A stretch of 64,000 bases of DNA, from positions 4,836,001 to 4,900,000 of the forward strand of contig NZ_CP011533.1 in assembly GCF_001704275.1 (NCBI RefSeq), in the 5' to 3' direction. Both the position numbers and the translations under genes were made by a program. The DNA is from Streptomyces noursei ATCC 11455 (GTDB lineage Bacteria; Actinomycetota; Actinomycetes; Streptomycetales; Streptomycetaceae). Position 1 is the stretch's first letter. Each line of letters begins with the position of its first letter. The notes under the pieces were generated by a model, which saw only the letters and a program-made list of their open reading frames with translations, was not told where the DNA came from and ran no database searches. Shown piece after piece: positions 24,922-33,816 of the stretch.

Positions 24922-25266
24922 ATGCATTTTGGTTCTGTGCCCACGGTCGGTGTCGATGTCCTCACGCCCGAGGACTTCCTCCTGGACGTCCGTGAGGACG
25001 ACGAGTGGGCGGCCGGGCACGCCGAGGGCGCGCTGCACATTCCGATGAGCGAATTCGTCGCCCGTTACGGGGAGTTGACGGAGGCGGCGCCGGACAGCGG
25101 AAAGATCTATGTGATGTGCCGGGTCGGCGGTCGGTCGGCTCAGGTCGCGCAGTATTTGATCCAGCAGGGCATCGACGCGGTGAATGTCGCGGGCGGTATG
25201 CAGGCGTGGGAGGCGGCCGGGCGTCCGGTGTCGGACGGCAAGGGTGGCGTGGGGACCGTCATCTAG
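24922..25266 (+). CDS. Single-domain rhodanese-like sulfurtransferase
   Basis: The 114-aa protein starts at ATG 24922, 10 bases after the J-domain gene. It carries the rhodanese signatures LLDVREDDEWAAGHAEGALHIPM and the active-site loop MCRVGGRSAQ with persulfide-forming Cys66, then NVAGGMQAWEAAGRPV. Single-domain rhodaneses shuttle sulfane sulfur to acceptors such as cyanide, thiols or biosynthetic enzymes. The active-site loop CRVGGRS is the long type typical of rhodaneses rather than Cdc25 phosphatases. It is probably co-transcribed with the J-domain gene and ends before a strong hairpin. Confidence 0.93.
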   Translation: MHFGSVPTVGVDVLTPEDFLLDVREDDEWAAGHAEGALHIPMSEFVARYGELTEAAPDSGKIYVMCRVGGRSAQVAQYLIQQGIDAVNVAGGMQAWEAAGRPVSDGKGGVGTVI

Positions 25267-25284
25267 GTCCTCGGGGCTCTCCTT

Positions 25285-25316
25285 CAGGCCCTCGGGGGCT
25301 CTCCCCGCAGGGCCTG
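25285..25316. terminator. Bidirectional terminator between rhodanese and acyl-CoA dehydrogenase genes
   Basis: CAGGCCCTCGGGG pairs with CCCCGCAGGGCCTG, a 13-bp stem with one bulged C and a 5-nt loop. It lies between converging genes (stops at 25266 and 25349). Confidence 0.82.
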
Positions 25317-25348
25317 GTCTTCTTCGGCGGCCCGTGTCGCGTGGGTTT

Positions 25349-26482
25349 TCAGCTGAGCGGGTGTGCGGCGAGGAGTTCGCCGAGTGCCTCCTCGTGGGCG
25401 GCGGCGGGGCCCAGGGAGAGTTCGAGTTGTTTGGCCCAGGCGTGGTAGCGGTGCAGCGGGTAGTCGGTGTCGGCGCCGAAGCCGCCGTGCAGGTGCTGGG
25501 CGGTCTGGACGACGCGGCGGACGCCTTCGGAGGCCCAGATCTTGGCGACCGCGATGTCTCCGGCGGGCGGTAGGGGGCCGCTCGCTCCGGTGGTGAGGCG
25601 CCAGGCGGCCTGCCAGAGGGTGGCTTCCATGGCGCGCAGGTCGATGAAGCGGTCGGCGGCCTGGACGGCGACGGCCTGGAAGGTGGCCAGGGGGAAGCCG
25701 AACTGTTCGCGTTTCCCGGTGTAGTCGCTGGTCATGGTCAGGACGCGTTCGCCGAGGCCCAGGGCCAGTGCGCAGGTGCCGGTGGTGAGCAGGTCGCGCA
25801 GGGTGTTCCAGGCGGCGGGGTCGGTGAGTGTTTCCCGGGTGTCGGTGCGTACGGAGTCGAGGTGGACCTCGGCGTGGCGCTCGCCGTTGGTGGATGTCTG
25901 GTCGTGCAGGGTGAGGCCGGTGCGGTCCCGGGGGACGAGTGCGAGGACGGTGTGGCCGTCGGGGGTGTGGGCGGGGAGCAGGATCCGGTCGGCGGTGGGG
26001 GCCCAGGGGACGGCGGTGTGGGTGCCGTCGAGGGTCCAGGTGGTGCCGTCCTGGCGGGCGGTGACGGCGAGTTCGGCCGGGTCGTGGCCGGTGCGGCCGT
26101 GGGAGGCGGCGGTGACGACGAGGTCGCCGGTGGTGATGTGGGGGAGGATCTCGGCGCGGAGGTCGTCGGTGGCGTGGCGTTGGAGGGTGTGCGCGGCGGC
26201 GTAGGACTCCAGGAGCGGGACGCGGGCGAGGACCTTGGCGGATTCGCGGAGGACGAGGCAGAGGGCGAGGGGGTCGAGTCCCGCGCCGTTGTGTTCGGGG
26301 GCGATGGGGAGGCCGAGCAGGTCGGCGTTGGCGAGTGTGCGCCAGAGGGGGCGGTCGAAGTCGTCGGCCACGGGGCCGTGGGTGAGTGCCGGGCTGGGTG
26401 TGTTGTCCGGGGTGACTGCTGAGAAGACGGCTTGTGCCGCTTCGACGGCTGCCTGTTGTTCTTCGGTGAAGGTGAAGTCCAC
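25349..26482 (-). CDS. Acyl-CoA dehydrogenase family protein
   Basis: GTG 26482 (VDFTFTEEQQAAV) after GGGAGG gives 377 aa. The fold shows the N-terminal helical domain, the beta domain with VVTAASHGRTGHDP and WTLDGTHTAVPWAP, and the C-terminal four-helix bundle with QFGFPLATFQAVAVQAADRFIDLRAME and QTAQHLHGGFGADTDYPLHRY. The family oxidises acyl-CoA thioesters with FAD. Loops are shorter and more divergent than in core fatty-acid enzymes, like the FadE paralogues found in steroid or aromatic clusters. It lies 109 bp downstream of paaE on the same strand and may belong to the paa catabolic unit; substrate unknown. Confidence 0.88.
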   Translation of the reverse strand: MDFTFTEEQQAAVEAAQAVFSAVTPDNTPSPALTHGPVADDFDRPLWRTLANADLLGLPIAPEHNGAGLDPLALCLVLRESAKVLARVPLLESYAAAHTLQRHATDDLRAEILPHITTGDLVVTAASHGRTGHDPAELAVTARQDGTTWTLDGTHTAVPWAPTADRILLPAHTPDGHTVLALVPRDRTGLTLHDQTSTNGERHAEVHLDSVRTDTRETLTDPAAWNTLRDLLTTGTCALALGLGERVLTMTSDYTGKREQFGFPLATFQAVAVQAADRFIDLRAMEATLWQAAWRLTTGASGPLPPAGDIAVAKIWASEGVRRVVQTAQHLHGGFGADTDYPLHRYHAWAKQLELSLGPAAAHEEALGELLAAHPLS

Positions 26483-26590
26483 GGTCCGTCCTCCCGCGCG
26501 CCGTCGGATTCCGACAGTGATATCTGACGAGGCGTCAAGGTAGAACATGTTGCAGGAATTGGGAATGGCGCGGACGGTGGTGGGCGGTTC

Positions 26591-27637
26591 TCAGCGGTCG
26601 AAGTCCAGCTCGACCTGTTCGGTGGCGGGGTGGGACTGGCAGGCCAGTACGTATCCGGCGTCGACCTCGTCGGATTCCAGGGCGAAGTTGCGGTCCATCC
26701 GGATCTCGCCGGAGACGAGGAAGGCGCGGCAGGTGCCGCAGACGCCGCCCTTGCAGGCGTAGGGGGCGTCGGGGCGGTTGCGGAGTACGGCTTCCAGGAG
26801 CGATTCGCCGTCGTGGACGGGCCAGGTGCCGGAGCGGCTGTCGAGGGTGGCGGTCACCGTGCTGTGTGCGGGCGCGGTGGCGGCGGGGACGGGGGCCGCG
26901 GCGCCGTTGTCTATGTGGAAGATCTCTTCGTGGATGTGGGTGCGCGGTACGCCGAGGGCGCGCAGGGCTCGTTCGGCGCCCTGGACGAGGCCGAAGGGGC
27001 CGCAGAGGTACCAGCCGTCGACGGCGTCGGTCCGCAGCAGTGCGGGCAGCAGGGTGTGCAGGCGTTCCTGGTCGAGGCGGCCGGAGGGGAGGCCGGCCTG
27101 GCGTTCCTCGCGGGAGAGCACGTGCACCAGCTGGAACCGTTCGGGGTAGCGGTCCTTGAGGTCGGCCACCTCCTCCAGGAACATCGTGGAGGCCGTGGTG
27201 CGGTCGCTGCGGATCAGGCAGAAGCGGGCGTGTGGTTCGCGGGCGAGCAGGGTGGTGGCGATGGAGAGCACCGGGGTGATGCCGCTGCCGCCGACGATGC
27301 CCACGAACTGGCCGGGGCGGGGGGCGAGGGTGAAGCGGCCGGCCGGGGCCATGACGTCGACGGTGTCGCCGACGGCGAGTTCCTTGAGGGCGTAGGTGGA
27401 GAAGGCGCCGTCCTCGACCAGGCGGATGCCCACCCGCAGGACGGGGTCGTCGGTGGCGGGGGTGCAGATGGAGTAGGTGCGGCGGATCTCCTGGCCGTCG
27501 ATCGTTCTGCGCAGTGCGATGTGCTGCCCGGGGGTGTGCCGGAAGGTCGTGCGGAGTGCGGGCGGGACGGTGAAGGTGACGGCCACCGCGTCGTCCGTGA
27601 GTCGCTCGATCTCCCGCACTCGGAGCGGGTGGAACAT
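26591..27637 (-). CDS. paaE: Phenylacetyl-CoA epoxidase reductase subunit PaaE
   Basis: ATG 27637 shares its A with the paaD stop (TGATG) and lies behind AAGGAG; the protein is 348 aa. An FAD domain (RTYS at 53-56) and an NAD(P) domain (GIVGGSGITPVLS about 113-125; YLCGPFGLV about 210-218) are followed by a C-terminal plant-type [2Fe-2S] ferredoxin domain with Cys295, Cys300, Cys303 and Cys333. It passes electrons from NADPH to the di-iron centre of PaaA. This is the standard last gene of paaABCDE. Confidence 0.95.
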   Translation of the reverse strand: MFHPLRVREIERLTDDAVAVTFTVPPALRTTFRHTPGQHIALRRTIDGQEIRRTYSICTPATDDPVLRVGIRLVEDGAFSTYALKELAVGDTVDVMAPAGRFTLAPRPGQFVGIVGGSGITPVLSIATTLLAREPHARFCLIRSDRTTASTMFLEEVADLKDRYPERFQLVHVLSREERQAGLPSGRLDQERLHTLLPALLRTDAVDGWYLCGPFGLVQGAERALRALGVPRTHIHEEIFHIDNGAAAPVPAATAPAHSTVTATLDSRSGTWPVHDGESLLEAVLRNRPDAPYACKGGVCGTCRAFLVSGEIRMDRNFALESDEVDAGYVLACQSHPATEQVELDFDR

Positions 27638-28137
27638 CACAACTCCTTGAAGTGGTCGAAGGGTTCGCGGCAGGACTCGCAGCGGCGCAGTGCCTTGCAG
27701 GCCGTGGAGGAGAACCGGCTGAGCAGGGTGGTGTCGGTCGATCCGCAGTGTGGGCAGCGGAGGGTGAGGTCGAGGGGTATCGGTCCGCGGGCGGGGCCGG
27801 TGGGGCGGGGTGGGGCGATGCCGAACGCTTCGAGTTTGCGGCGGCCTTCGTCGGTGATCGCGTCGGTCGTCCAGGGCGGGCTGAGGACGGTGTGGACCTC
27901 GACGTGGGGTATGCCGTGGTCGTGGAGGACGCGTTGGACGTCGGCGGACATCGTTTCGATGGCGGGGCAGCCGGTGTAGGTGGGGGTGAGGGTGACCTCG
28001 ACGCGGTCGGGGGCGGTGAGCCGTACGTCGCGCAGGATGCCGAGTTCGGCGAGGGTGAGGACGGGCAGCTCGGGGTCGGGGACGGAGCCGGCGAGTGCCA
28101 GGAGTTCCGCTTCCAGGGTGGTGGGGGTGGTCACCAT
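27637..28137 (-). CDS. paaD: PaaD, Fe-S/assembly protein of phenylacetyl-CoA epoxidase
   Basis: The protein is 166 aa from ATG 28137 (GTG 28134 is equally possible; both overlap the paaC stop). The N-terminal DUF59/MIP18 domain contains VPDPELPVLTLAELGILRDV and TYTGCPAIETM, with the conserved Cys. The C-terminal zinc-type domain has CPHCGS, STACKALRRCESC and PFDHFKEL. PaaD is needed for epoxidase maturation, probably in iron-sulfur or di-iron assembly. Overlaps on both sides indicate tight translational coupling in the operon. Confidence 0.94.
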   Translation of the reverse strand: MVTTPTTLEAELLALAGSVPDPELPVLTLAELGILRDVRLTAPDRVEVTLTPTYTGCPAIETMSADVQRVLHDHGIPHVEVHTVLSPPWTTDAITDEGRRKLEAFGIAPPRPTGPARGPIPLDLTLRCPHCGSTDTTLLSRFSSTACKALRRCESCREPFDHFKEL

Positions 28138-28850
28138 GTCGCCCCCGGGTGGCTGCGGTGGAGGTGCTGCATTTCGGCGAGCAGTCGGCCGAAGGGTTCG
28201 GTGTGGATTCCTTGGCGTCCGCCGCCGGCGGTCCAGGCGCTGTGTCGGGGGCCTTCGGGGACGGTGAGGGTGGCGCGCTCCAGGGTGCTGGTGATGCGGG
28301 TGGTCCACTCGTCGCGGAGGGGCTGCCAGGGGACGTCGTCCAGTCCGTCGACGGGGTCGAAGAGTTCGCCGGTGAACCGCCAGAGGGTGTCCAGGGCGCG
28401 CTGCATCCGGGTGTGGCTCTCGTCGGTGCCGTCGCCGAGGCGCAGGGTCCACTGCGTGGCGTGGTCGCGGTGGTAGGCGGTCTCCTTGACGGCTTTTCCG
28501 GCGAGGGGCGTCAACGGGGTGTCGGTGGTGGCGAGGTGGTCGTAGAGCAGCTCTTGGTAGGTGGAGAAGTAGAGCTGGCGGGCGATGGTGTGGGCGAAGT
28601 CGCCGTTGGGCTGCTCGACGAGTTGGACGTTGCGGAAGTGGCGTTCCTCGCGGAGGTAGGCGAGTGCGTCCTCGTCGCCGGCGAGGGAGAGCAGGATCCG
28701 GGCCTGGCCGAGGAGGTCCAGCGCGATGTTGGCGAGGGCGACTTCCTCTTCGAGGACGGGGGCGTTGCCCGCCCATTCGCCGAGGCGGTGGGAGAGGATC
28801 AGGGCGTCGTCCCCGAGGGGCAGGGCGGGGGTGGTGGGGTGCGGTGTCAT
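28131..28850 (-). CDS. paaC: Phenylacetyl-CoA epoxidase structural subunit PaaC
   Basis: The 239-aa helical protein starts at ATG 28850, overlapping the paaB stop (ATGA). It has the PaaA-like ferritin-fold helices DDALILSHRLGEW, ANIALDLLGQARILLSLAG, YQELLYDHLA and KETAYHRDHATQWTLRLGDGT. In the described complex PaaC pairs with PaaA as a catalytically inactive scaffold. It lies in correct order between paaB and paaD. Confidence 0.95.
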   Translation of the reverse strand: MTPHPTTPALPLGDDALILSHRLGEWAGNAPVLEEEVALANIALDLLGQARILLSLAGDEDALAYLREERHFRNVQLVEQPNGDFAHTIARQLYFSTYQELLYDHLATTDTPLTPLAGKAVKETAYHRDHATQWTLRLGDGTDESHTRMQRALDTLWRFTGELFDPVDGLDDVPWQPLRDEWTTRITSTLERATLTVPEGPRHSAWTAGGGRQGIHTEPFGRLLAEMQHLHRSHPGATW

Positions 28851-29218
28851 AGGTGGTGCACCCCCTCGGGGATTTCGTAGAAGGTGGGGTGGCGGTAGGG
28901 CTTGTCGCCGGCCGGTTCGAAGAAGGTGTCCTTCTCGTCCGGGGAGGAGGCGGTGATCTGGGTGGAGGGGACGACCCAGAGGGAGACGCCTTCGGAGCGC
29001 CGGGTGTAGAGGTCGCGGGCGTTGCGCAGGGCCATCTGGGCGTCGGGGGCGTGGAGGCTGCCGGCGTGGGTGTGGGACAGGCCGCGGCGGCTGCGGACGA
29101 AGACTTCCCACAGGGGCCAGTCGGTGGGGCCGGTGGTGGCCGTGGGGTCGGTGGTGGTGTGCGGCCGGGTCGGTTCGGTGGGTGCGGCCGGGGCGTGCGT
29201 GGGGCGTGGTGTCGTCAT
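28847..29218 (-). CDS. paaB: Phenylacetyl-CoA epoxidase subunit PaaB
   Basis: The 123-aa protein has an N-terminal Thr/Pro-rich extension of about 30 residues not usual in the short proteobacterial PaaB. The conserved core [21 protein letters not shown] follows, then [26 protein letters not shown] and [11 protein letters not shown]. PaaB bridges PaaAC dimers. Start ATG 29218 overlaps the paaA stop (ATGA). Confidence 0.95.
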   Translation of the reverse strand: MTTPRPTHAPAAPTEPTRPHTTTDPTATTGPTDWPLWEVFVRSRRGLSHTHAGSLHAPDAQMALRNARDLYTRRSEGVSLWVVPSTQITASSPDEKDTFFEPAGDKPYRHPTFYEIPEGVHHL

Positions 29219-30198
29219 CGGGCCGCCTCCTCCTGGTCGGTGCCGGCGTGCGGTGTGTGGGCCGGGTGTTTGGCGGCGTGTGCCGCGGCGGCCTCGCGGA
29301 CCCAGGCGCCTTCTTGGTGGGCGCGGCGGCGGCGGCCGATCCGTTCGTCGTTGCAGGGGCCGTTGCCCTTGAGGACCTCGCGGAATTCGGTCCAGTCGAT
29401 GGGGCCGAAGTCCCAGTGGCCTCGTTCTTCGTTCCACCGGAGGTCGGGGTCGGGGAGGGTCAGTCCGAGGGTTTCGGCCTGGGGGACGCAGATGTCGACG
29501 AAGCGTTGGCGCAGTTCGTCGTTGGAGTGGCGCTTGATCTTCCAGGCCATGGACTGGGCGGAGTGGGCGGATTCGTCGTCGGGTGGGCCGAACATCATCA
29601 GCGAGGGCCACCACCAGCGGTCGATGGCGTCCTGGGCCATGGTGTGCTGGGCCTCGGTGCCGCGGCTGAGGGTGAGCAGGAGCTCGTATCCCTGGCGCTG
29701 GTGGAAGGACTCCTCTTTGCAGATGCGGACCATGGCGCGGGCGTAGGGGCCGTAGGAGCAGCGGCAGAGCGGGACTTGGTTGGTGATGGCGGCGCCGTCC
29801 ACGAGCCAGCCGATGGCGCCGACGTCGGCCCAGGTCAGGGCGGGGTAGTTGAAGATCGAGGAGTATTTCTGGCGGCCGGTGTGGAGCTTGTCGAGGAGTT
29901 CGTCGCGGCCGGTGCCGAGGGTTTCGGCGGCGCTGTAGAGGTACAGGCCGTGGCCGGCTTCGTCCTGCACCTTGGCCATGAGGATGGCTTTGCGGCGCAG
30001 GGACGGTGCTCTGGTGATCCAGTTTGCTTCCGGCTGCATGCCGATGATCTCGGAGTGGGCGTGCTGGGCGATCTGGCGCACCAGTGAGGCGCGGTAGTCG
30101 TCCGGCATCCAGTCGCGTGGTTCGATCCGCTCGTCCGCGGCGATGGTTGCGTCGAACAGGGCTTCTTGGCCCGTGTCCTCCGGCGCGATCGTCGTCAT
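29215..30198 (-). CDS. paaA: Phenylacetyl-CoA 1,2-epoxidase catalytic subunit PaaA
   Basis: The 327-aa protein starts at ATG 30198 behind GGGAGGAGG. It carries the di-iron ligands of the bacterial multicomponent monooxygenase fold in [17 protein letters not shown] and [15 protein letters not shown], the active-site region [15 protein letters not shown] and the C-terminal [17 protein letters not shown]. The complex epoxidises the ring of phenylacetyl-CoA, the first step of aerobic phenylacetate catabolism. A TetR-type operator sits just upstream at 30219-30236. A C-terminal extension rich in Ala and His follows the family core. Confidence 0.96.
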   Translation of the reverse strand: MTTIAPEDTGQEALFDATIAADERIEPRDWMPDDYRASLVRQIAQHAHSEIIGMQPEANWITRAPSLRRKAILMAKVQDEAGHGLYLYSAAETLGTGRDELLDKLHTGRQKYSSIFNYPALTWADVGAIGWLVDGAAITNQVPLCRCSYGPYARAMVRICKEESFHQRQGYELLLTLSRGTEAQHTMAQDAIDRWWWPSLMMFGPPDDESAHSAQSMAWKIKRHSNDELRQRFVDICVPQAETLGLTLPDPDLRWNEERGHWDFGPIDWTEFREVLKGNGPCNDERIGRRRRAHQEGAWVREAAAAHAAKHPAHTPHAGTDQEEAAR

Positions 30199-30218
30199 GT
30201 GGTGCCCCCTCCTCCCGA

Positions 30219-30236
30219 CCGACCGATCGTTCGGTT
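30219..30236. promoter_or_regulatory. TetR-type (PaaR-like) operator upstream of paaA
   Basis: Read on the minus strand the 18 bases are AACCGAACGATCGGTCGG, a near-palindrome centred on ACCGAACGATCGGT. The identical 18-mer occurs at 36487-36504 between paaN and paaH. The position 20-40 bases before the paaA start fits a repressor site. Confidence 0.78.
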
Positions 30237-30364
30237 CAATGGTGAGTGGGCGGACCGCGGGTGTCAAGCCTGTGGATATCCAGGGGAAGGTGTGCTCGGG
30301 CCGGCCGCATAGGTACCGTTCCGGGGCGGAGTCGGCCGTTACGAGGACGGGGAACGGGGCGGGA

Positions 30365-31036
30365 ATGCAGTCATACGGGGACGAATCGCGGCCATTGGCC
30401 ACGCTGTCGCTGCCCTCGCGGATCGTCATAGGCACGGCGGCCAGCGGCATCGCGGTCGCCGTCCTGATCCATCTCGCGATGATGTTCCTGCACATCGCAC
30501 CGTCGAACACGCTCAGTAAGCAGCAGGCCGGGCTGATCAACGACTACGTCTATCCCGAGTACGAGCAGAACTGGAAGCTGTTCGCCCCCAACCCCCTCCA
30601 GCAGAACACCGACGTCCAGGTCCGCGCACAGCTGCGCACCCAGGACGGCACGGCGCGGACCACCGGCTGGACCGATCTGACCGCCCGCGACGGGCGGGCC
30701 ATCCTCCACAACCCGCTGCCCAGCCACACCCAGCAGAACCAGCTGCGCCGCGGCTGGGAGCTGCTCTCCAGCAACCTCGACGCACAGAACCGCCCGACCG
30801 GCGAGCGCGGCGAGAGCTTCGCCCGCTACCTGCGGCGGATCGTGATGCTCCGGATGTCCGGTGAGTGGACCAAGGGCGGCGACCGGGTCGAGCAGGTCCA
30901 GATCCGCTCGCGGACCACCTCGGTGCTCCCGCCGCCGTGGAGCGCCGAGAAGGTCAGCGACCAGCCCGTCTACCGCGTCCTGCCCTGGTGGCCGATCACC
31001 GCGAACGACCTGCCCGAGGGGGCGACGAACAAGTGA
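30365..31036 (+). CDS. DUF5819 family membrane-anchored protein
   Basis: The 223-aa protein (ATG 30365) has one N-terminal membrane helix (about residues 18-42, [29 protein letters not shown]) and a soluble, probably extracytoplasmic domain. It starts [30 protein letters not shown] and has no cysteines. The pattern PEFEQNWxLFAPNP is typical of DUF5819. The stop overlaps the HTTM gene start (GTGA), so the two act as a pair. Function is unknown; constant pairing with an HTTM protein suggests a joint membrane enzyme. Confidence 0.85.
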   Translation: MQSYGDESRPLATLSLPSRIVIGTAASGIAVAVLIHLAMMFLHIAPSNTLSKQQAGLINDYVYPEYEQNWKLFAPNPLQQNTDVQVRAQLRTQDGTARTTGWTDLTARDGRAILHNPLPSHTQQNQLRRGWELLSSNLDAQNRPTGERGESFARYLRRIVMLRMSGEWTKGGDRVEQVQIRSRTTSVLPPPWSAEKVSDQPVYRVLPWWPITANDLPEGATNK

Positions 31037-32385
31037 CGTCACCGACGCCGCAGCAGCCGCGCACCGCCGCCCGGACCCCCGACGCCCCCGCACGGACTCG
31101 GCAGGAGGCCCCCGCGGCCTACCAGGAGACCCGCATCGAGCGCGCCGTCGGTCGCGGCTTCGCCCGGGTCGCCGCCCGGGCGCTGGCCCCGTACCAGACC
31201 GCCGTCATCCGGATCGGCTTCGCCGGCACCTGGCTGCTGTTCCTGCTGCGCGAATGGCCCCACCGGCAGCAGCTCTACGGGCCCGCCGGCCCCTGGGACT
31301 TCGGCATGGCGCGCCAGCTGCTCAACGGCAACCACGGCTTCTCCGTCCTGGTGTGGTCCGACGGCCGCGGCTGGTTCGAGTGCGTCTACGTCCTCGCAAT
31401 CGTGGTCAGCGCGCTGCTGATGCTCGGCTGGCGCACCCGCACCATGTCGGTGCTGTTCATGGTCGGCGTGCTCTCGCTGCAGAACCGCAGCGTCTTCATC
31501 GGGGACGGCGGCGACAACGTCATCCACCTGATGGCGATCTACCTCGTGCTGACCCGGTGCGGCCAGGTGTGGTCGCTGGACGCCCGGCGCGCCCGGCGGG
31601 CGGCCGCCGCCCCCGGCGGAGACGCCGCGGTCCCGTCCCGCGACCTGACCGGCATCGTCCTGTGGGCGGTGCTCGGCCTCGCTCTCGCCGTGGCTCAGCT
31701 GTCCGGCGCCCCCGGCCTCACCTGGTTCGGACACGGGCCGTTCCCGCACTTCGGCTGGAGCCTGGCCCTGTGGGGACTGTGGGCGACGCACGGCCTGTGG
31801 TGGGCGGTGCGACGGCACGCCCCCGGGGAGCCCCGGATCGTCCTCGACACCCTCGCCAAGCTGGCGCACAACGCCGCCCTGCTGGTGATCATGGTCGAGG
31901 TGTGCCTGGTCTACGCCACCGCCGGCTGGTACAAGATCCAGGGCTCGCGCTGGCAGGACGGCACGGCCGTCTACTACCCGATGCACCTGGACTACTTCTC
32001 CCCCTGGCCGGAGCTGTCCCGGCTGCTCGGCGGCAACGGCCTGGTGATCATGCTGATCACCTACGGGACGGTGATCTTCCAGGTCGCCTTCCCGTTCACC
32101 GTCTTCAACCGGCGCCTGAAGAACGCGCTGCTGGTCGTCATGATCTGCGAGCATCTCTCGATCGCGTTCCTGCTGGGGCTGCCGTTCTTCTCCCTGGCGA
32201 TGATCACCGCCGACGCCGTCTTCCTGCCGACCAACTTCCTGACCTGGCTCGGCGGCCGGCTCACCCGCCTGCGCCGCCGGCTGTTCCCGCGCACCGGCGA
32301 CCACGGCCCGGGCACCGCCGCCGAGGGCGCCGGGCTGGAGGCCGCCGCCCGGTCCGGCAGCGATGGCCGGACGCTCATGGAGTGA
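31033..32385 (+). CDS. HTTM domain (vitamin K-dependent gamma-carboxylase-like) membrane protein
   Basis: The 450-aa protein begins with GTG 31033 inside the DUF5819 stop. After a 35-residue disordered tail it shows about eight to ten membrane segments (starting AVIRIGFAGTWLLFLL). It has the HTTM hallmarks SVFIGDGGDNVIHLMAIYL, TAGWYKIQGSRWQDGTAVYYPMHLDYFSPWPEL and the C-terminal CEHLSIAFLLGLPFFS helix. HTTM is the membrane half of gamma-glutamyl carboxylase; in bacteria its reaction is mostly unknown. The lumenal carboxylase domain of animal enzymes is absent. Partner: the DUF5819 protein. Confidence 0.87.
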   Translation: MTSPTPQQPRTAARTPDAPARTRQEAPAAYQETRIERAVGRGFARVAARALAPYQTAVIRIGFAGTWLLFLLREWPHRQQLYGPAGPWDFGMARQLLNGNHGFSVLVWSDGRGWFECVYVLAIVVSALLMLGWRTRTMSVLFMVGVLSLQNRSVFIGDGGDNVIHLMAIYLVLTRCGQVWSLDARRARRAAAAPGGDAAVPSRDLTGIVLWAVLGLALAVAQLSGAPGLTWFGHGPFPHFGWSLALWGLWATHGLWWAVRRHAPGEPRIVLDTLAKLAHNAALLVIMVEVCLVYATAGWYKIQGSRWQDGTAVYYPMHLDYFSPWPELSRLLGGNGLVIMLITYGTVIFQVAFPFTVFNRRLKNALLVVMICEHLSIAFLLGLPFFSLAMITADAVFLPTNFLTWLGGRLTRLRRRLFPRTGDHGPGTAAEGAGLEAAARSGSDGRTLME

Positions 32386-32597
32386 GCAGCGGAACGACCG
32401 CCCCCGCCGTGCCCCTCCAGGACGACGAGGGGCACGGGCCCGAGGTCGGCGTCGGGCCGCACCCGTGGCCCCGGCCGCGGGGCGGCCGCTGCGCCCCCGG
32501 GCCGCTGGCCCACGGCGACCGCCGCGACGTCGTCGGTCGCCACCGCTGCTGGACGCGGGAGGCGATCGCCGCGCCCCCGGAGCGTCGCATCGCGTGA
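32382..32597 (+). CDS. Small hypothetical protein downstream of the HTTM gene
   Basis: GTG 32382 overlaps the HTTM stop (GTGA), mirroring the previous junction, and the frame runs 71 aa to TGA 32597. Third codon positions are nearly all G or C, which supports real coding. The sequence is rich in Gly, Pro, Arg and His (VPLQDDEGHGPEVGVG; DRRDVVGRHRCWTREAI) with two Cys and no signal or membrane helix. I recognise no family. It could be a true third member of the operon or a decayed gene end; the hairpin at 32619 follows it. Confidence 0.5.
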   Translation: MSSGTTAPAVPLQDDEGHGPEVGVGPHPWPRPRGGRCAPGPLAHGDRRDVVGRHRCWTREAIAAPPERRIA

Positions 32598-32618
32598 CGG
32601 CAAGCCTCCCGACAGGAG

Positions 32619-32652
32619 CGGACCCGGAAGAAAACTCCGGGTCCGTCATTTT
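32619..32652 (+). terminator. Terminator after the DUF5819-HTTM operon
   Basis: A 10-bp perfect stem CGGACCCGGA / TCCGGGTCCG with a 7-nt loop is followed by TCATTTTT, an unusual U-tract for this genome. Confidence 0.9.
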
Positions 32653-32899
32653 TGCTTCCGGGGAGTGCTCCCCGATCGCCCCACGGGCCAGGGTGAGTTG
32701 ATGCGCATCCCGCCGCCGCGTGCGCCTGTGCGGCAGCGGTCCCACCCCTGACTCAGGCGCCGCGCTCCCGCCTCCGCCGGCGGCCGTCCGGGCCACGTCG
32801 GCCGGCAAGTCGGACAGCCGGTCCGCACGAGCGGCGAACGACGGCAGGCGGTGAAGCGCCGCGGAGCCGTTCCGTGCGGGCGTGCGAGGATTGTTCGAT

Positions 32900-33643
32900 A
32901 TGGACGGCCGCATGAGCAGCAGGAACCCCTTGTACAACTCCGCGACCGCGATCATCTCTCTCGCGTTCGCAGTCATCTGCGTGGGCGCCTCCGTGTGGTT
33001 GATGAGCGTCTGGGTGCCGGAGCAGATCGCCGACGAGCGTGCGTACCGGTCCGCGCCGGTCTGCGCACCGGCGACCCGGACGGATGACTGTGTCCGGGAC
33101 CAGGAGTTCACCGTCTCGGACATCCGCCTCGGGAAGGACCAGCACAAGGCCACCCTGACCGACTCCGCTGGCACGGCCCGGCGGATCGGATTCGCCGACG
33201 ACGACCCGCTGTTGAGCACGCTGCGCGACGGGGACCGGGTGACCGGCACCGTCTGGCAGGGCGCCGTCCAGGAGGTCACGGCCAAGGGGATCAACCAGAA
33301 GACCTGGGCACGTCCCGCCAATCCCCCCGGCGCCGATCTGGCCGCCGCCCTCGGCATGGGCGTTGCGGGACTGACCCTGAGCACCGTGTGCGTATGGCGG
33401 CTGCGACAGGGAGCCGACAGGCACGAGCCGACCCGGCGCATGCGCTATCTCGTCCGGCTCGCCGCCGGCCTGGGAGTGGCCGGGATCGCCGCGGCCGTGA
33501 TCACCGCATATTTCGACCTCGGGCTCTGGACGGGCCCGGCGCTCTGGGCACTGTTCACCGCGCCGATGGTGGCCTTCACCGTGCACGTGTGGCGGCGGGC
33601 CCCGTTCCTGCCTCCCGAGCCGTGGAAGCCGACGCCCCTGTGA
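32900..33643 (+). CDS. Membrane protein of unknown function
   Basis: I start at ATG 32900 (MDGRMSSRNPLYNS), 9 bases after GAGGA; ATG 32912 is an alternative. The 247-aa protein has a membrane helix near the N-terminus (about 20-42) and an extracytoplasmic domain of about 110 residues with two Cys (CAPATRTDDC). Two or three C-terminal helices follow (about 150-170, 190-210, 212-230). The extracytoplasmic part reads like a small beta domain (FTVSDIRLGKDQHKATLTD, GDRVTGTVWQGAVQEVT). I do not recognise a named family. It stands alone between a terminator and the methyltransferase gene. Confidence 0.75.
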   Translation: MDGRMSSRNPLYNSATAIISLAFAVICVGASVWLMSVWVPEQIADERAYRSAPVCAPATRTDDCVRDQEFTVSDIRLGKDQHKATLTDSAGTARRIGFADDDPLLSTLRDGDRVTGTVWQGAVQEVTAKGINQKTWARPANPPGADLAAALGMGVAGLTLSTVCVWRLRQGADRHEPTRRMRYLVRLAAGLGVAGIAAAVITAYFDLGLWTGPALWALFTAPMVAFTVHVWRRAPFLPPEPWKPTPL

Positions 33644-33816
33644 TCCACGGGTGTCCGGTGAGCCGGATTTCTTCGAGCTTGCCGCTCGTTTTTCTTTGAG
33701 CTTCCCGCTCGTTGCCAGAACCGGCGTTGCGGGCTCCTGTCGCCGTCGTCGCCCCTCGCCGGACGGCTGTGGTGCAGGGCCCAGGCCCTGGTGACGGCCG
33801 TGAGCCGTAGTCTGAT

